Source: Aestuariibius violaceus
GTDB taxonomy: Bacteria; Pseudomonadota; Alphaproteobacteria; Rhodobacterales; Rhodobacteraceae
DNA: 64,000 bases
Assembly: GCF_040779325.2 (NCBI RefSeq)
Contig: NZ_JBFONT020000009.1
Coordinates: 1 to 64,000 of the forward strand
Direction of reading: 5' to 3'
Each line of letters opens with the position of its first letter. Positions within the stretch are counted from its first letter, which is position 1. Below, piece by piece: positions 16,286 to 24,905 of this stretch. The notes under the pieces were generated by a model. It had not been told where the DNA came from. It made no database searches and saw nothing but the letters and a program-made list of their open reading frames with translations. The position numbers and the translations under genes were made by a program.

Positions 16286-17965
16286 CTATTCGTCCGAGGA
16301 CTTCAGTGCCGCACCCAGGATATCGCCCAGCGAAGCCCCGGAATCGGAGGAGCCGTATTGTTGAACCGCTTCCTTCTCTTCCGCGATCTCGCGAGCCTTG
16401 ATCGACAGGCTCAGACGGCGGGTTTTGCTATCGATATTCGTGACGCGCACGTCCACCTTGTCACCGACTTGGAACCGCTCCGGGCGCTGTTCGGCACGGT
16501 CGCGGGACAGGTCCGAGCGGCGAATGAAGGACTTCATGCCCTCATACTCCACCTCGATCCCGCCATCCTCGATCTTCGTGACCTCGACGGTCACGATCGA
16601 GCCGCGCTTCACGCCGTCCACGACGCCAGAGAAGCTGTCGTCCATCGCCTTGATGGACAGCGAGATCCGCTCTTTCTCGGTGTCCACCTCGGTGACTTTG
16701 GCCTGAACCATGTCGCCCTTTCGGTAGTCGCCAATCACGTCCTCGCCCCGGCCTTCCCAGGTCAAGTCGGACAGGTGAACCATCCCGTCGATATCCCCGT
16801 CTAGCCCGACGAAAAGACCGAATTCGGTGATGTTCTTGACCTCGCCTTCGACCTCGGTGCCCACCGGATGGGTTTCCGCAAAGACTTCCCACGGATTGCG
16901 CATGGTCTGCTTGAGGCCCAGGGACACCCGGCGCTTAGCCGCGTCGATCTCAAGCACCATGACGTCCACCTCCTGCGAGGTAGAGACGATCTTGCCCGGA
17001 TGGACGTTCTTCTTGGTCCAGGACATCTCGGAGACGTGGACGAGGCCCTCGACACCCGGCTCCAGCTCCACAAACGCACCGTAATCGGTGATGTTCGTTA
17101 CCCGGCCCTGATGGGTCGACCCCAGCGCGTACTTGGCGGCAACCACATCCCAGGGATCCTCCTGAAGCTGCTTCATGCCCAGGCTGATACGATGGGTTTC
17201 CTTGTTGATCTTGATGACCTGCACCTTGATCGTCTCACCGATCGAGACGATCTCGGACGGGTGGTTGACCCGGCGCCATGCCATATCGGTCACGTGCAGC
17301 AGGCCATCGACACCGCCGAGATCGACGAACGCGCCGTATTCGGTGATGTTCTTGACCACGCCGTCGACCGCCTGGCCTTCGGTGAGGTTGCCGATGACCT
17401 CGGCGCGCTGTTCCGCACGGCTCTCTTCCAGGATTGCGCGGCGCGAGACGACGATGTTGCCCCGGCGGCGGTCCATCTTGAGGATCTGGAACGGCTGCTT
17501 GAGGCCCATGAGCGGGCCGGCATCGCGCACGGGGCGCACGTCAACCTGGCTGCCGGGCAGGAACGCGACGGCACCACCTAGATCGACGGTGAACCCGCCC
17601 TTCACGCGGCCAAAGATCGCACCTTCGACGCGCTCTTCCTTGGCATAGGCCTTTTCCAGACGGTCCCAGGCTTCTTCCCGCCGCGCCATTTCGCGGCTGA
17701 TAACGGCTTCGCCGCGGGCGTTCTCGACCTGACGGAGATAGACCTCGACCTCATCGCCCACATCGATCTTGGGCGCCTCGCCGGGTTCCGCAAATTCCTT
17801 GAGTTCGACGCGGCCTTCCATCTTGTAGCCGACATCGATGATGGCCTGTCCTGCCTCGACGGCGATGACCCGGCCTTTGACAACGGACCCTTCGTCGGGC
17901 GTGTCGATTTCGAAGCTTTCGTTCAGGAGGGCTTCGAATTCCTCCATGGATGCGTTTTGCGCCAT
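16286..17965 (-). CDS. rpsA: 30S ribosomal protein S1
   Basis: A 559-aa RNA-binding ribosomal protein, the normal full length with six S1 (OB-fold) repeats. Repeat hallmarks recur: GSVVKGRV near residue 25, VKNITEYGAFVDLGGVDGLLH near 200, VTNITDYGAFVELEPGVEGLVH near 285, VKNITEFGLFVGLDGDIDGMVH near 375. The start MAQNASMEEFEALL at 17965 is chosen because the longer frame (18082) is not protein-like. It lies downstream of cmk as in most proteobacteria, but here a CAT-like gene and a terminator separate the two, so rpsA probably has its own promoter at 17966–18060. Confidence 0.97.
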   Translation of the reverse strand: MAQNASMEEFEALLNESFEIDTPDEGSVVKGRVIAVEAGQAIIDVGYKMEGRVELKEFAEPGEAPKIDVGDEVEVYLRQVENARGEAVISREMARREEAWDRLEKAYAKEERVEGAIFGRVKGGFTVDLGGAVAFLPGSQVDVRPVRDAGPLMGLKQPFQILKMDRRRGNIVVSRRAILEESRAEQRAEVIGNLTEGQAVDGVVKNITEYGAFVDLGGVDGLLHVTDMAWRRVNHPSEIVSIGETIKVQVIKINKETHRISLGMKQLQEDPWDVVAAKYALGSTHQGRVTNITDYGAFVELEPGVEGLVHVSEMSWTKKNVHPGKIVSTSQEVDVMVLEIDAAKRRVSLGLKQTMRNPWEVFAETHPVGTEVEGEVKNITEFGLFVGLDGDIDGMVHLSDLTWEGRGEDVIGDYRKGDMVQAKVTEVDTEKERISLSIKAMDDSFSGVVDGVKRGSIVTVEVTKIEDGGIEVEYEGMKSFIRRSDLSRDRAEQRPERFQVGDKVDVRVTNIDSKTRRLSLSIKAREIAEEKEAVQQYGSSDSGASLGDILGAALKSSDE

Positions 17966-18059
17966 GTGGCTTCTGGTTTCCTTTATCGTGTTTTGACTGG
18001 CCGCGCGGTTGTCTCCGCCGGTCTTGCAGTGGATTGGCCGAAGCAATGTCGGGATACGC

Positions 18060-18088
18060 AAAAACGAAGGGTCGGCGATCACCGACCC
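18060..18088 (-). terminator. Intrinsic terminator after the aroA–cmk–CAT genes
   Basis: A 7-bp stem GGGTCGG/CCGACCC (18069–18075 with 18082–18088) is followed on the minus strand by TTCGTTTTT. It lies about 100 bp beyond the CAT-like gene and before rpsA. It would end the upstream transcript and leave rpsA with a separate promoter. A second hairpin (CGGCAAAGC/GCTTTGCCG, 18144–18179) precedes it. Confidence 0.7.
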
Positions 18089-18189
18089 CTGCCTCGAACA
18101 TCCGTCTGCGGCTGTCCCGCCGCTTCGACGGCGTGTGAGATAGCGGCAAAGCCCCGCATGTGCAAGGCCTGCTTTGCCGAGACAGGGCG

Positions 18190-18810
18190 TCAGATCACGT
18201 CGAGCGCGTCCTGCACGGCGGCGAAATAGGCGCCGACCTGCCGTCCATCTACCAAAGCATGATGGACCTCGATCGTCATCGCCATATCCCAGCGCCTATC
18301 CACATGGACGAACTTCCCCCAATTGATCCGCGGGACGCAATCGTCCGGGCCCGGCATCGCGTTGTTGATCGAGCTGTAGTCGAGCCACGGCATGCAGGAC
18401 AGATAGGCGACGCCCAGCCCCCCGGTATTCGCGTTCAGGGCATCCTGCCTGCGTGCCCGATCGATCAGGTCTGCCGCCATCGCATCGAACGCGACGAAAT
18501 CCGGCTGCCAGGACACATAGGCATAGCGGAACGTTCCGTCCTCTCGCGGCACCGTCATCGACAGATCCAGTCGGTCGAACGCGTAGACCTCATCCCCCTC
18601 GAACCGCATGCAAAGCTCCGGCACCGCATGCAAACCGGCACCGATCGCATAAAGACACGCGCGGTAGGCATTCATGCCTTCCGCCTTGCGCTCTGCTAGA
18701 AGCCGGGTGACGTCGATCCGCGCCGTCGTCGCGTAATGCGGCCGCTCGAAGCCGCGGAAAAAGCGGAACTGATCCGTCCGCTCCCAGCTGTCCAGATCGA
18801 TTTTCCGCAT
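18190..18810 (-). CDS. Chloramphenicol-acetyltransferase-like (type A CAT) protein
   Basis: A 206-aa acyl-CoA-dependent acetyltransferase of the trimeric CAT family. The catalytic motif HHALVDG places the general base at H184 and the structural Asp at D188, equivalent to H195/D199 of CAT. The N-terminal MRKIDLDSWERTDQFRFFRGFE and the central FRYAYVSWQPDF follow CAT layout. Length matches the family (about 210–220). It lies 3 bp after cmk, so it is cotranscribed with housekeeping genes. That suggests a chromosomal xenobiotic or metabolic acetyltransferase more than a mobile resistance gene. Substrate unknown. Confidence 0.83.
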   Translation of the reverse strand: MRKIDLDSWERTDQFRFFRGFERPHYATTARIDVTRLLAERKAEGMNAYRACLYAIGAGLHAVPELCMRFEGDEVYAFDRLDLSMTVPREDGTFRYAYVSWQPDFVAFDAMAADLIDRARRQDALNANTGGLGVAYLSCMPWLDYSSINNAMPGPDDCVPRINWGKFVHVDRRWDMAMTIEVHHALVDGRQVGAYFAAVQDALDVI

Positions 18811-18813
18811 CGG

Positions 18814-19428
18814 CTACCTCTTGTCGAGCGCGGCCGAGACCTCTTTCTCCGCACGCGCGACCGCCGTCTCGATATCCATTTCGGAGGTATCCAGAACAAC
18901 GGCATCCTCCGCCGCTCGCATCGGCGCATCGGCCCGCTCTGTATCCCGCCGGTCGCGTGCGGCGACATCGGCAAGGACGGAGGGATAATCGGTGTCGATC
19001 CCCTTCTCGGACAGTTCCTTGAACCGCCGCTCGGCGCGCACCTCCGCGCTGGCAGTGACAAACAGTTTCACCTCGGCCTCTGGGCAGATCACCGTGCCGA
19101 TGTCCCGCCCGTCCAGCACCGCACCACCCTCGCGCCGGGCGAAGTCACGCTGGAAATCGACCAAAGCCTGCCGCACCGCCCCGATCGCGGCCACGCGCGA
19201 CGCCGCCTGCGCCACCTCCGGCGTCCGCAGATCTTCCCGCTCCAGATCCGACGGATCGAGCGCGTTGGCCGCCGCCACCGCGTCCTGCCCCTGCAACTCC
19301 AATGCCCCGACCGCCCTGTAGAGCAGCCCGGTATCGAGATGCGCGAAGCCGAACCTTTCCGCCAGACGGCGAGAGATCGTCCCTTTCCCTGCCGCCGCAG
19401 GCCCGTCAATGGCAATGGTGAAAATCAC
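18814..19428 (-). CDS. cmk: (d)CMP kinase
   Basis: A 204-aa cytidylate kinase that phosphorylates CMP and dCMP. The P-loop is IDGPAAAGKGTISRRLAE, followed by the CMP-binding HLDTGLLYRAVG and the DGRDIGTVICPEAEVKLFVTA region typical of Cmk. The start is a GTG at 19428 that overlaps the stop of a 26-codon frame as GTGA. It belongs to the conserved aroA–cmk–rpsA group. Confidence 0.94.
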   Translation of the reverse strand: MIFTIAIDGPAAAGKGTISRRLAERFGFAHLDTGLLYRAVGALELQGQDAVAAANALDPSDLEREDLRTPEVAQAASRVAAIGAVRQALVDFQRDFARREGGAVLDGRDIGTVICPEAEVKLFVTASAEVRAERRFKELSEKGIDTDYPSVLADVAARDRRDTERADAPMRAAEDAVVLDTSEMDIETAVARAEKEVSAALDKR

Positions 19429-19505
19429 TGCTCGATCCTCCGGAACACCTCATAAGTCCCGTCCTCCGCGCCGTCCGAAAAGTCCCGCATCCGCTGCATC
19501 GTCAT
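19427..19505 (-). CDS. Possible 26-aa leader or remnant coupled to cmk
   Basis: A short ATG frame (MTMQRMRDFSDG…RRIEQ) fills the gap between the GFA gene and cmk and ends in TGA overlapping the cmk GTG. GGGGCG precedes the ATG. It could be a coupling peptide, the remnant of a lost gene, or chance. No family is recognised. Confidence 0.3.
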
Positions 19506-19527
19506 GAGCGCCCCATCCGACGAGGAT

Positions 19528-19929
19528 CTATTGCGGCACATAGGTCGTCAGCTCCGGATCGCTTCCCTGCGCCTGCCGCTCGCTTTCGGCGATCTCGTAA
19601 TAGTCCCCCTTGTCCGCGCAGAAGATATGCCCCGCCAGCGTCACCCCTGTCTCTCCATCCAGCGTTCCCGCGAAGATCGACATGTTCGCTCCGCCGCCAT
19701 CCCAGAACAGCTGGCTTCCGCAGATACCGCAGAACCCGCGCCGGGCAGTTTCCGATGACTGATACCAGACCGGGTCGCCCGTCACCGCGATGCTTTCCCG
19801 CAGGGCGGAGGTCGCCGCCACATAGTGGCCCGAGGTCTTGCGGCATTGGGTGCAATGGCACGCGACAACCGGTCGGAGCGGGCCGTCAACGGAATATGTC
19901 ACCGCCCCGCAGAGACATCCGCCCGTCAT
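19528..19929 (-). CDS. GFA/CENP-V-family zinc protein
   Basis: A 133-aa GFA-fold protein. The zinc-binding cysteines are clear: C5/C7 (MTGGCLCGAVTY), C24/C26/C29 (ACHCTQCRK) and C67/C70 (FCGICGSQLFW). The SGHYVAA stretch after the second cluster is typical of the family. The ATG at 19929 overlaps the aroA stop as ATGA; longer frames upstream only shadow aroA. Substrate unknown. It is distinct from the GFA protein at 10018–10479, which has a divergent third cluster. Confidence 0.87.
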   Translation of the reverse strand: MTGGCLCGAVTYSVDGPLRPVVACHCTQCRKTSGHYVAATSALRESIAVTGDPVWYQSSETARRGFCGICGSQLFWDGGGANMSIFAGTLDGETGVTLAGHIFCADKGDYYEIAESERQAQGSDPELTTYVPQ

Positions 19930-21278
19930 GCATTGGCCCTCACGAATTGCGCGCCGAGCCCCGTCATCAGCGGCTCGAACACCGGAAAGGATGTGGCGAT
20001 CGGCCCGGCATCGTCGACGCTCATCCCCTTCTGCGCCCCCAGACCGAGGATCAGGAACGACATCGCGATGCGATGATCGAGCCGCGCCTCGGCCCGCGCC
20101 CCGCCCGGCACGCCGCCGGGGCCGCGTCCCTGAACTGACCACCAATCCTCGCCTTCCTCGACCGTCACGCCCGCCGCGCGCAGCCCCTTCGCCATCGCGT
20201 CGATCCGGTCGCTTTCCTTCACGCGCAGCTCTTTCACGCCCCGCATCATCGTCTCGCCCCCGGCAAAGGACGCGACCACCGACAGGATGGGATATTCGTC
20301 GATCATCGATGCCGCCCGCTCCGGCGGCACCTCGATCCCCTTCATGTCTGGGGAAAACCGCGCCCGCAGGTCCGCCACCGGCTCTCCCGCCTCCTCGCGC
20401 TCGTTTTCATAGGTCAGATCCGCCCCCATCTCGCGCAGCGTCTCATAAAGGCCTGCCCGCGTCGGGTTCAGCCCGATCCCGGGCACCAGCACGTCCGACC
20501 CGTCCGTGATTAGCGCCGCGCAGACCGGAAACGCGGCGGAAGACGGGTCCCGCGGCACAACAATCTCCTGTGGAGTCAGCTCGGGCTGGCCGGTCAACGT
20601 GATAACCGAATGCGCCCCCTCCCGCTCGACCGAGACCTCTGCCCCGAACTGCGTCAGCATCCGTTCCGTATGATCCCGCGTCGCCTCTGTCTCGCGGACG
20701 ACCGTCTGCCCCGGCGCGTTCAACCCGGCGAGCAGCACGGCGGATTTCACCTGCGCCGACGGCACCGACAGCGTGTGATCCACCGGCACCGGATCCGCCG
20801 CCCCAACCAGCGTCAGCGGCAATCGACCACCCGCGCGCCCATACGCTTGCGTGCCGAACCCTTCCAGCGGGCCCGTCACCCGCCCCATCGGGCGGCTGTT
20901 CAACGACGCATCCCCGGTGAATGTCGCGGCGATCGGCGTTGTCGCCATCGCCCCCATGATCAGCCGCACACCGGTGCCGGAATTGCCGCAATCGATCACT
21001 TGCTCCGGCTCGGCGAACCCGCCGACGCCCACGCCGTAGACCCGCCACATCCCGTCATCATCGCGCGTCACCTCCGCACCGAACGCCCGCATCGCGGCGG
21101 CGGTATCCAGAACGTCCTGACCTTCCAGCAGACCCGTCACGCGGGTCTCTCCCACGGCCATCGCCCCAAGGATCAGAGACCGGTGCGAGATCGACTTGTC
21201 GCCCGGCACGTCCGCCACACCGGAAAGACCCCGGCTTGGCCGGGCGGTCATCGGTCGGGGGGCACCGTGTGAGGACAT
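19926..21278 (-). CDS. aroA: 3-phosphoshikimate 1-carboxyvinyltransferase (EPSP synthase)
   Basis: A 450-aa enzyme that joins phosphoenolpyruvate to shikimate-3-phosphate in aromatic amino acid synthesis. Signatures are VPGDKSISHRSLILGAMA near residue 23, SAQVKSAVLLAGLNAPG near 180 and LRVKESDRIDAMAKGLRAAG near 360. Overall layout (GLSG start, GDASLNSRPMGR, MIDEYPILSV, DHRIAMSFLILGL) follows the class II form known from Agrobacterium. The inhibitor-sensitivity position reads GNSGTG with glycine, not the alanine of the tolerant CP4 enzyme. GCGGAG precedes the ATG at 21278. Confidence 0.95.
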   Translation of the reverse strand: MSSHGAPRPMTARPSRGLSGVADVPGDKSISHRSLILGAMAVGETRVTGLLEGQDVLDTAAAMRAFGAEVTRDDDGMWRVYGVGVGGFAEPEQVIDCGNSGTGVRLIMGAMATTPIAATFTGDASLNSRPMGRVTGPLEGFGTQAYGRAGGRLPLTLVGAADPVPVDHTLSVPSAQVKSAVLLAGLNAPGQTVVRETEATRDHTERMLTQFGAEVSVEREGAHSVITLTGQPELTPQEIVVPRDPSSAAFPVCAALITDGSDVLVPGIGLNPTRAGLYETLREMGADLTYENEREEAGEPVADLRARFSPDMKGIEVPPERAASMIDEYPILSVVASFAGGETMMRGVKELRVKESDRIDAMAKGLRAAGVTVEEGEDWWSVQGRGPGGVPGGARAEARLDHRIAMSFLILGLGAQKGMSVDDAGPIATSFPVFEPLMTGLGAQFVRANA

Positions 21279-21370
21279 GAGATCTCCGCGAAAGTCGTGT
21301 CCGCCTCGCTTAGACCAGCGGCGCGGGAGGGTCCACCGCTTCGGAACGCGCGCATGCGAAACGGACAGAT

Positions 21371-21402
21371 GCCTCCGGCGGAGGTATTTACGGCAAGATG
21401 AG
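21371..21402 (+). repeat. Rhodobacteraceae-type intergenic hairpin repeat
   Basis: The segment holds the hairpin GCCTCC-GGC-GGAGGT followed by ATTT and GGCAAGATGAG. I recall this combination as a very abundant intergenic element in Rhodobacteraceae genomes, often just after genes, where it resembles an intrinsic terminator. It sits between the trmB stop and aroA. A degenerate copy may occur at 37606–37638. Confidence 0.5.
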
Positions 21403-21411
21403 GAGGGGATG

Positions 21412-22110
21412 TCAGGCCGTCCTAATGAACGTCAGATAATGCGGCACTCGCCCCTCGCGCAGGGCCTTCTGCTCGTAACGGGTCGACAGCCAGTCGTCCC
21501 ACGCCTCGCGCCAGTCGGTGGCGCGTTCGGCCGTCCAGACGAACCCGACCTTCGGCACTTCCTCGAGCGTCTGGCGCACATAGTCCGGGATGTCCGTCGC
21601 CACCCGCAGCTCCGCGCCCGGTGCCATCACTCTGGCGAGCGGCTCCAAGTGCTCGGGCGTCACGAAGCGCCGGCGGTGATGACGCGCCTTGGGCCACGGG
21701 TCGGGATAGAGAAGGAACGCTTTCTTCACCGACCCGTCCGGCAGCACATCCATCAGATCTCGCGCATCACCCGCATGAATTGCGACGTTGTCGAGCTTTG
21801 TCCGCCGCAACTTGCCGAGGCAGGAGGCAACCCCGTTCAGATACGGCTCGCACCCGATGATCGCGACTTCTGGGTGGGCTGCTGCCTGATGCACCAGATG
21901 CTCTCCCGATCCGAACCCGATTTCGAGCCAGACCGGCTTGCCGCCGAACAACTCCGCAAGATCGAGTGGCACGCGGTCGGGGTTCTCCTCCCAGCCGACT
22001 GGTCCCGGCGATAGCCGCCCCAGATCCTCACGCAGGTACCGCTCGTGCGAAGACTTCAGCGCCTTGCCCCGGATGCGTCCATAGAAGTTGCGCCAAGGCG
22101 CATCCTGCAT
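21412..22110 (-). CDS. trmB: tRNA (guanine-N7-)-methyltransferase
   Basis: A 232-aa SAM enzyme that makes m7G46 in tRNA. Motif I is WLEIGFGSGEHLVHQAA and the substrate loop is LLYPDPWPKARHHRRRFV, which is diagnostic of TrmB. TDIPDYV and ERATDWREAWDDW follow as expected at the C terminus. It starts 1 bp after the metK stop codon and is therefore cotranscribed with metK. Confidence 0.96.
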   Translation of the reverse strand: MQDAPWRNFYGRIRGKALKSSHERYLREDLGRLSPGPVGWEENPDRVPLDLAELFGGKPVWLEIGFGSGEHLVHQAAAHPEVAIIGCEPYLNGVASCLGKLRRTKLDNVAIHAGDARDLMDVLPDGSVKKAFLLYPDPWPKARHHRRRFVTPEHLEPLARVMAPGAELRVATDIPDYVRQTLEEVPKVGFVWTAERATDWREAWDDWLSTRYEQKALREGRVPHYLTFIRTA

Positions 22111-22111
22111 C

Positions 22112-23278
22112 CTAGACAGCCTTCTGAAGCGCCCCTGTCAGGTCGGTACGCTCCCACGAAAAGCCGCCATCATTGTCGGGCGTCCGCCCGAAATGGCCAT
22201 AGGCCGCCGTCCGTTCGTAAATCGGACGGGCCAGCGACAGGTGATCGCGGATCCCGCTCGGCGTGAGATCCATCACCTCGGCCACGGCGCGCTCTATTTC
22301 GGCGGGCGGCACTTCGGACGTGCCGTAGGTGTCAGCATAGATCGACAGCGGCTTCGCCACGCCGATTGCGTAGGACAGCTGGATCAGACAGCGTTCAGCC
22401 AGCCCCGCGGCGACAACGTTCTTCGCCAGATAGCGCGCCGCATAGGCGGCCGACCGGTCCACCTTCGTCGGATCCTTGCCGGAAAACGCGCCGCCCCCGT
22501 GCGGCGCGGCCCCACCATAGGTGTCGACGATGATCTTGCGGCCCGTCAGCCCGGCATCCCCGTCCGGGCCCCCGATCACGAAGGTGCCGGTCGGGTTGAC
22601 CCACCATTCGGTGTTCTCGGTCAGCCAGCCATCCGGCAGCACTTCCCGAATGAACGGCTCCACGATCTCGCGGATATCGTCCGAGGTCTGATCGGCGCTC
22701 TCATGCTGTGTGGAAAGGACAAGCTGCGTCACCTCCACCGGCTGGCCGTTCTCGTAGCGCAGGGAGATCTGGCTTTTGGCATCGGGCCGCAGGGACGGTG
22801 CCTCGCCTGACTTTCGCGCCTCGGCCAGCCGCCGAAGGATCGCGTGGGAATAGAGGATCGGCGCCGGCATCAACGCCTCGGTCTCGGTCGTCGCGTAGCC
22901 GAACATGATCCCCTGATCGCCCGCCCCCTCGCGGTTGACCCCCTGGGCGATGTGCGCCGACTGCTCGTGCAGGAAGTTCGACACCTCGCAGGTCGCATGA
23001 TGGAATTCGTCCTGCTCGTAGCCGATATCCTTGATGCAGGCGCGCACGATATCTTCCACCCGCTCCATCTGGCGGGCCAGGTTCGCCTTATCCGACAGGC
23101 CGATCTCGCCCCCAATCACCACGCGGTTCGTGGTTGCGAAGGTCTCGCAGGCCACCCGCGCCAGCGGTTCCTCCCGGATCAGGGCATCAAGGATCGCGTC
23201 CGAAATCCGGTCGCAGACCTTGTCTGGGTGACCTTCCGAGACGGATTCGGAGGTGAAGATATAATTCTGACGCGTCAT
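22112..23278 (-). CDS. metK: S-adenosylmethionine synthetase
   Basis: A 388-aa enzyme that makes SAM from methionine and ATP. Key motifs are SESVSEGHPDKVCDRISDA at the N terminus, the methionine/ATP loop GAGDQGIMFGYA near residue 115 and GGGAFSGKDPTKVDRSAAY near 255. The start MTRQNYIFT at 23278 is preceded by GGAG at a 7-nt spacing, and this Shine-Dalgarno lies inside a predicted SAM/SAH riboswitch. The longer frame to 23413 crosses the riboswitch and is not used. trmB follows in the same transcript. Confidence 0.97.
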   Translation of the reverse strand: MTRQNYIFTSESVSEGHPDKVCDRISDAILDALIREEPLARVACETFATTNRVVIGGEIGLSDKANLARQMERVEDIVRACIKDIGYEQDEFHHATCEVSNFLHEQSAHIAQGVNREGAGDQGIMFGYATTETEALMPAPILYSHAILRRLAEARKSGEAPSLRPDAKSQISLRYENGQPVEVTQLVLSTQHESADQTSDDIREIVEPFIREVLPDGWLTENTEWWVNPTGTFVIGGPDGDAGLTGRKIIVDTYGGAAPHGGGAFSGKDPTKVDRSAAYAARYLAKNVVAAGLAERCLIQLSYAIGVAKPLSIYADTYGTSEVPPAEIERAVAEVMDLTPSGIRDHLSLARPIYERTAAYGHFGRTPDNDGGFSWERTDLTGALQKAV

Positions 23279-23280
23279 GG

Positions 23281-23330
23281 GATTGCTCCGGTAGGATGCT
23301 GCCCGTTCCGTCAGGAAGCCGTTGGAACGG
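23281..23330 (-). promoter_or_regulatory. SAM/SAH riboswitch in the metK leader
   Basis: On the minus strand the metK leader forms a 7-bp stem CCGUUCC/GGAACGG (23324–23330 with 23303–23309) closing a loop with AACGGCUUCCUGAC. Downstream is ACCGGAGCA, whose GGAG is the metK Shine-Dalgarno. The loop GGCUUCC can pair with this GGAGC to form a pseudoknot. The combination AACGGCUUCCUG…GGAGCA matches my memory of the SAM/SAH riboswitch described upstream of metK in Rhodobacterales. Ligand binding would hide the ribosome-binding site and repress MetK when SAM is plentiful. Confidence 0.88.
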
Positions 23331-23348
23331 TGAATGGATTGACGTGGC

Positions 23349-24905
23349 CTACGCGCCCTCAGAGGCCGGGTCAATCCGATTTCGCTGCATCCGCAACATT
23401 CCCGCAACGGCAAGCGTCAGAAGCATCAGCAGCAGCGCCGGAACGTCGCCTGTCCGCGCATAGAGCGTCGGCGGAAGCTCAGGCGGCAAGGCGGCGTCGA
23501 CGCCCCCGGCTTCTCCCAGTTCCAACGAGGCTGTCATCCGCCCCTTGCCGTCGATCATCGCCGAGACACCCGTCTGCGCGACGCGCACCATCGGCACCCC
23601 CTGCTCGATCGCCCGCGCCCGGCCTTGGACGAGATGCTGATAGGGGCCGGAAAAATTGCCGAACCAGGCATCGTTCGTGATCAACACCATCAGCCGCGGC
23701 CGGGGGCCCTCGGCCACTTGGGCCGGAAAGATCCCCTCATAGCAGATCAGCGGCAGGATCGGACCGATGCCGGGGATGTCGATCAGCGCCCGCTCGGTCC
23801 CGTGGGCAAAACCCGCCCCGACATTCGAGGCGATGGCGGCGATCCCGATCCGCCTGAGAAGCGCATCGAACGGCAGATACTCCCCGAACGGGACGAGGTG
23901 GTTCTTGTCATAAACCGCCTCAACCATGCCCTCCTCGCCCAGCGCGACGAGGCTGTTGTAATAGCGTCCGTCCTCGAAGCGCTGGATGCCCGCGATGACG
24001 GACCCGCCACGCGCCAGCTCCGCCATCGTCACGAAAAGCGGTCCCGCTTCATCCACCAGATAAGGGATCGCCGCTTCCGACCAGATCGTGAGGTCCGCCG
24101 CGGGTCCCGCTCCAGTTGCATCGAGCTGCACGTTCAGAAAGCGGCTGATATTCTCCGGCTTCCATTTCTCATTCTGTTGCGCGCCCGATTGCACCATCCG
24201 GATCACCGGTGCCCCCTCTTCAGTCGGCTCCGCCGGGCCTGGCGCCAGCGCGACGGCAGCAATGCCGGGCAACACGGCGAGCGAAAGTGGTGCACCAAGC
24301 CGCTCCCCGGTAATCAGCCAGCCCGCAATGCTGGCCGCCAGTGCCAGAGTGACCGCCGTCAACCCATGCGGCCCGATCCAAGCCAGCGCCTGCGAGAGTG
24401 GCGTCTCGATCCACACATAGGCGACCATCCCCCAGGGAAATCCAGTCAGGACGATCCCCCTCAGGTATTCGACAAGAACGATCGCTGCCACCAGCACGAT
24501 CAGCCGCCACCAGACAGGATTCCCCAACCAGGCTGCAACCATTGCCGCCACGCCCCAGAATAGAGCGAGCCCGGCCGACAGGAAGGTGATACCAAAGGGC
24601 GCCATCCAACCGTGCTGGGCGACATCGACCAGGAACGGCTCTACGAGCCAGTTCATTCCGATTAGGAAATACCCGAAACCGAAAGCCCAGCCGGACCAGA
24701 AAGCAGGCCCACCCGCTTCGACCCGCGCAAGGATCCCGAAGGCGATGATCAGCGCCACGACGGTCAAGAACCATAGATCGAACGGTGCGTGCCCGAGAGC
24801 GGCGAGAGCGCCAAGACCAATCAGCGCCCCCAGCCGTGGCCGCCTATGGGCGCACGCCAAAGCCGCCATCCGCGTCTCGACCGGCCGACGCACGATGTCA
24901 GGCAT
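23349..24905 (-). CDS. lnt: Apolipoprotein N-acyltransferase
   Basis: A 518-aa inner-membrane enzyme that adds the third acyl chain to lipoproteins. The N-terminal ~220 residues hold several membrane helices, followed by a nitrilase-like periplasmic domain with the catalytic triad Glu (IWSEAAIPY), Lys (DKNHLVPFGEYLP) and Cys (LICYEGIFP). A final helix near residue 490 closes the protein. The ATG at 24905 overlaps the corC stop by 8 bp, as is common for this pair. The longer frame shadows corC. Confidence 0.94.
   Translation of the reverse strand: MPDIVRRPVETRMAALACAHRRPRLGALIGLGALAALGHAPFDLWFLTVVALIIAFGILARVEAGGPAFWSGWAFGFGYFLIGMNWLVEPFLVDVAQHGWMAPFGITFLSAGLALFWGVAAMVAAWLGNPVWWRLIVLVAAIVLVEYLRGIVLTGFPWGMVAYVWIETPLSQALAWIGPHGLTAVTLALAASIAGWLITGERLGAPLSLAVLPGIAAVALAPGPAEPTEEGAPVIRMVQSGAQQNEKWKPENISRFLNVQLDATGAGPAADLTIWSEAAIPYLVDEAGPLFVTMAELARGGSVIAGIQRFEDGRYYNSLVALGEEGMVEAVYDKNHLVPFGEYLPFDALLRRIGIAAIASNVGAGFAHGTERALIDIPGIGPILPLICYEGIFPAQVAEGPRPRLMVLITNDAWFGNFSGPYQHLVQGRARAIEQGVPMVRVAQTGVSAMIDGKGRMTASLELGEAGGVDAALPPELPPTLYARTGDVPALLLMLLTLAVAGMLRMQRNRIDPASEGA

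Noticed and set aside
15870..16364. A 164-codon plus-strand frame between ihfB and rpsA
   Set aside because: It runs across the rpsA terminator and into the antisense of rpsA, with unlikely composition.
18190..18810. The CAT-like gene as a mobile chloramphenicol resistance gene
   Set aside because: No mobile element flanks it, its composition fits its neighbours, and it sits tightly after cmk; substrate specificity cannot be read from the sequence.
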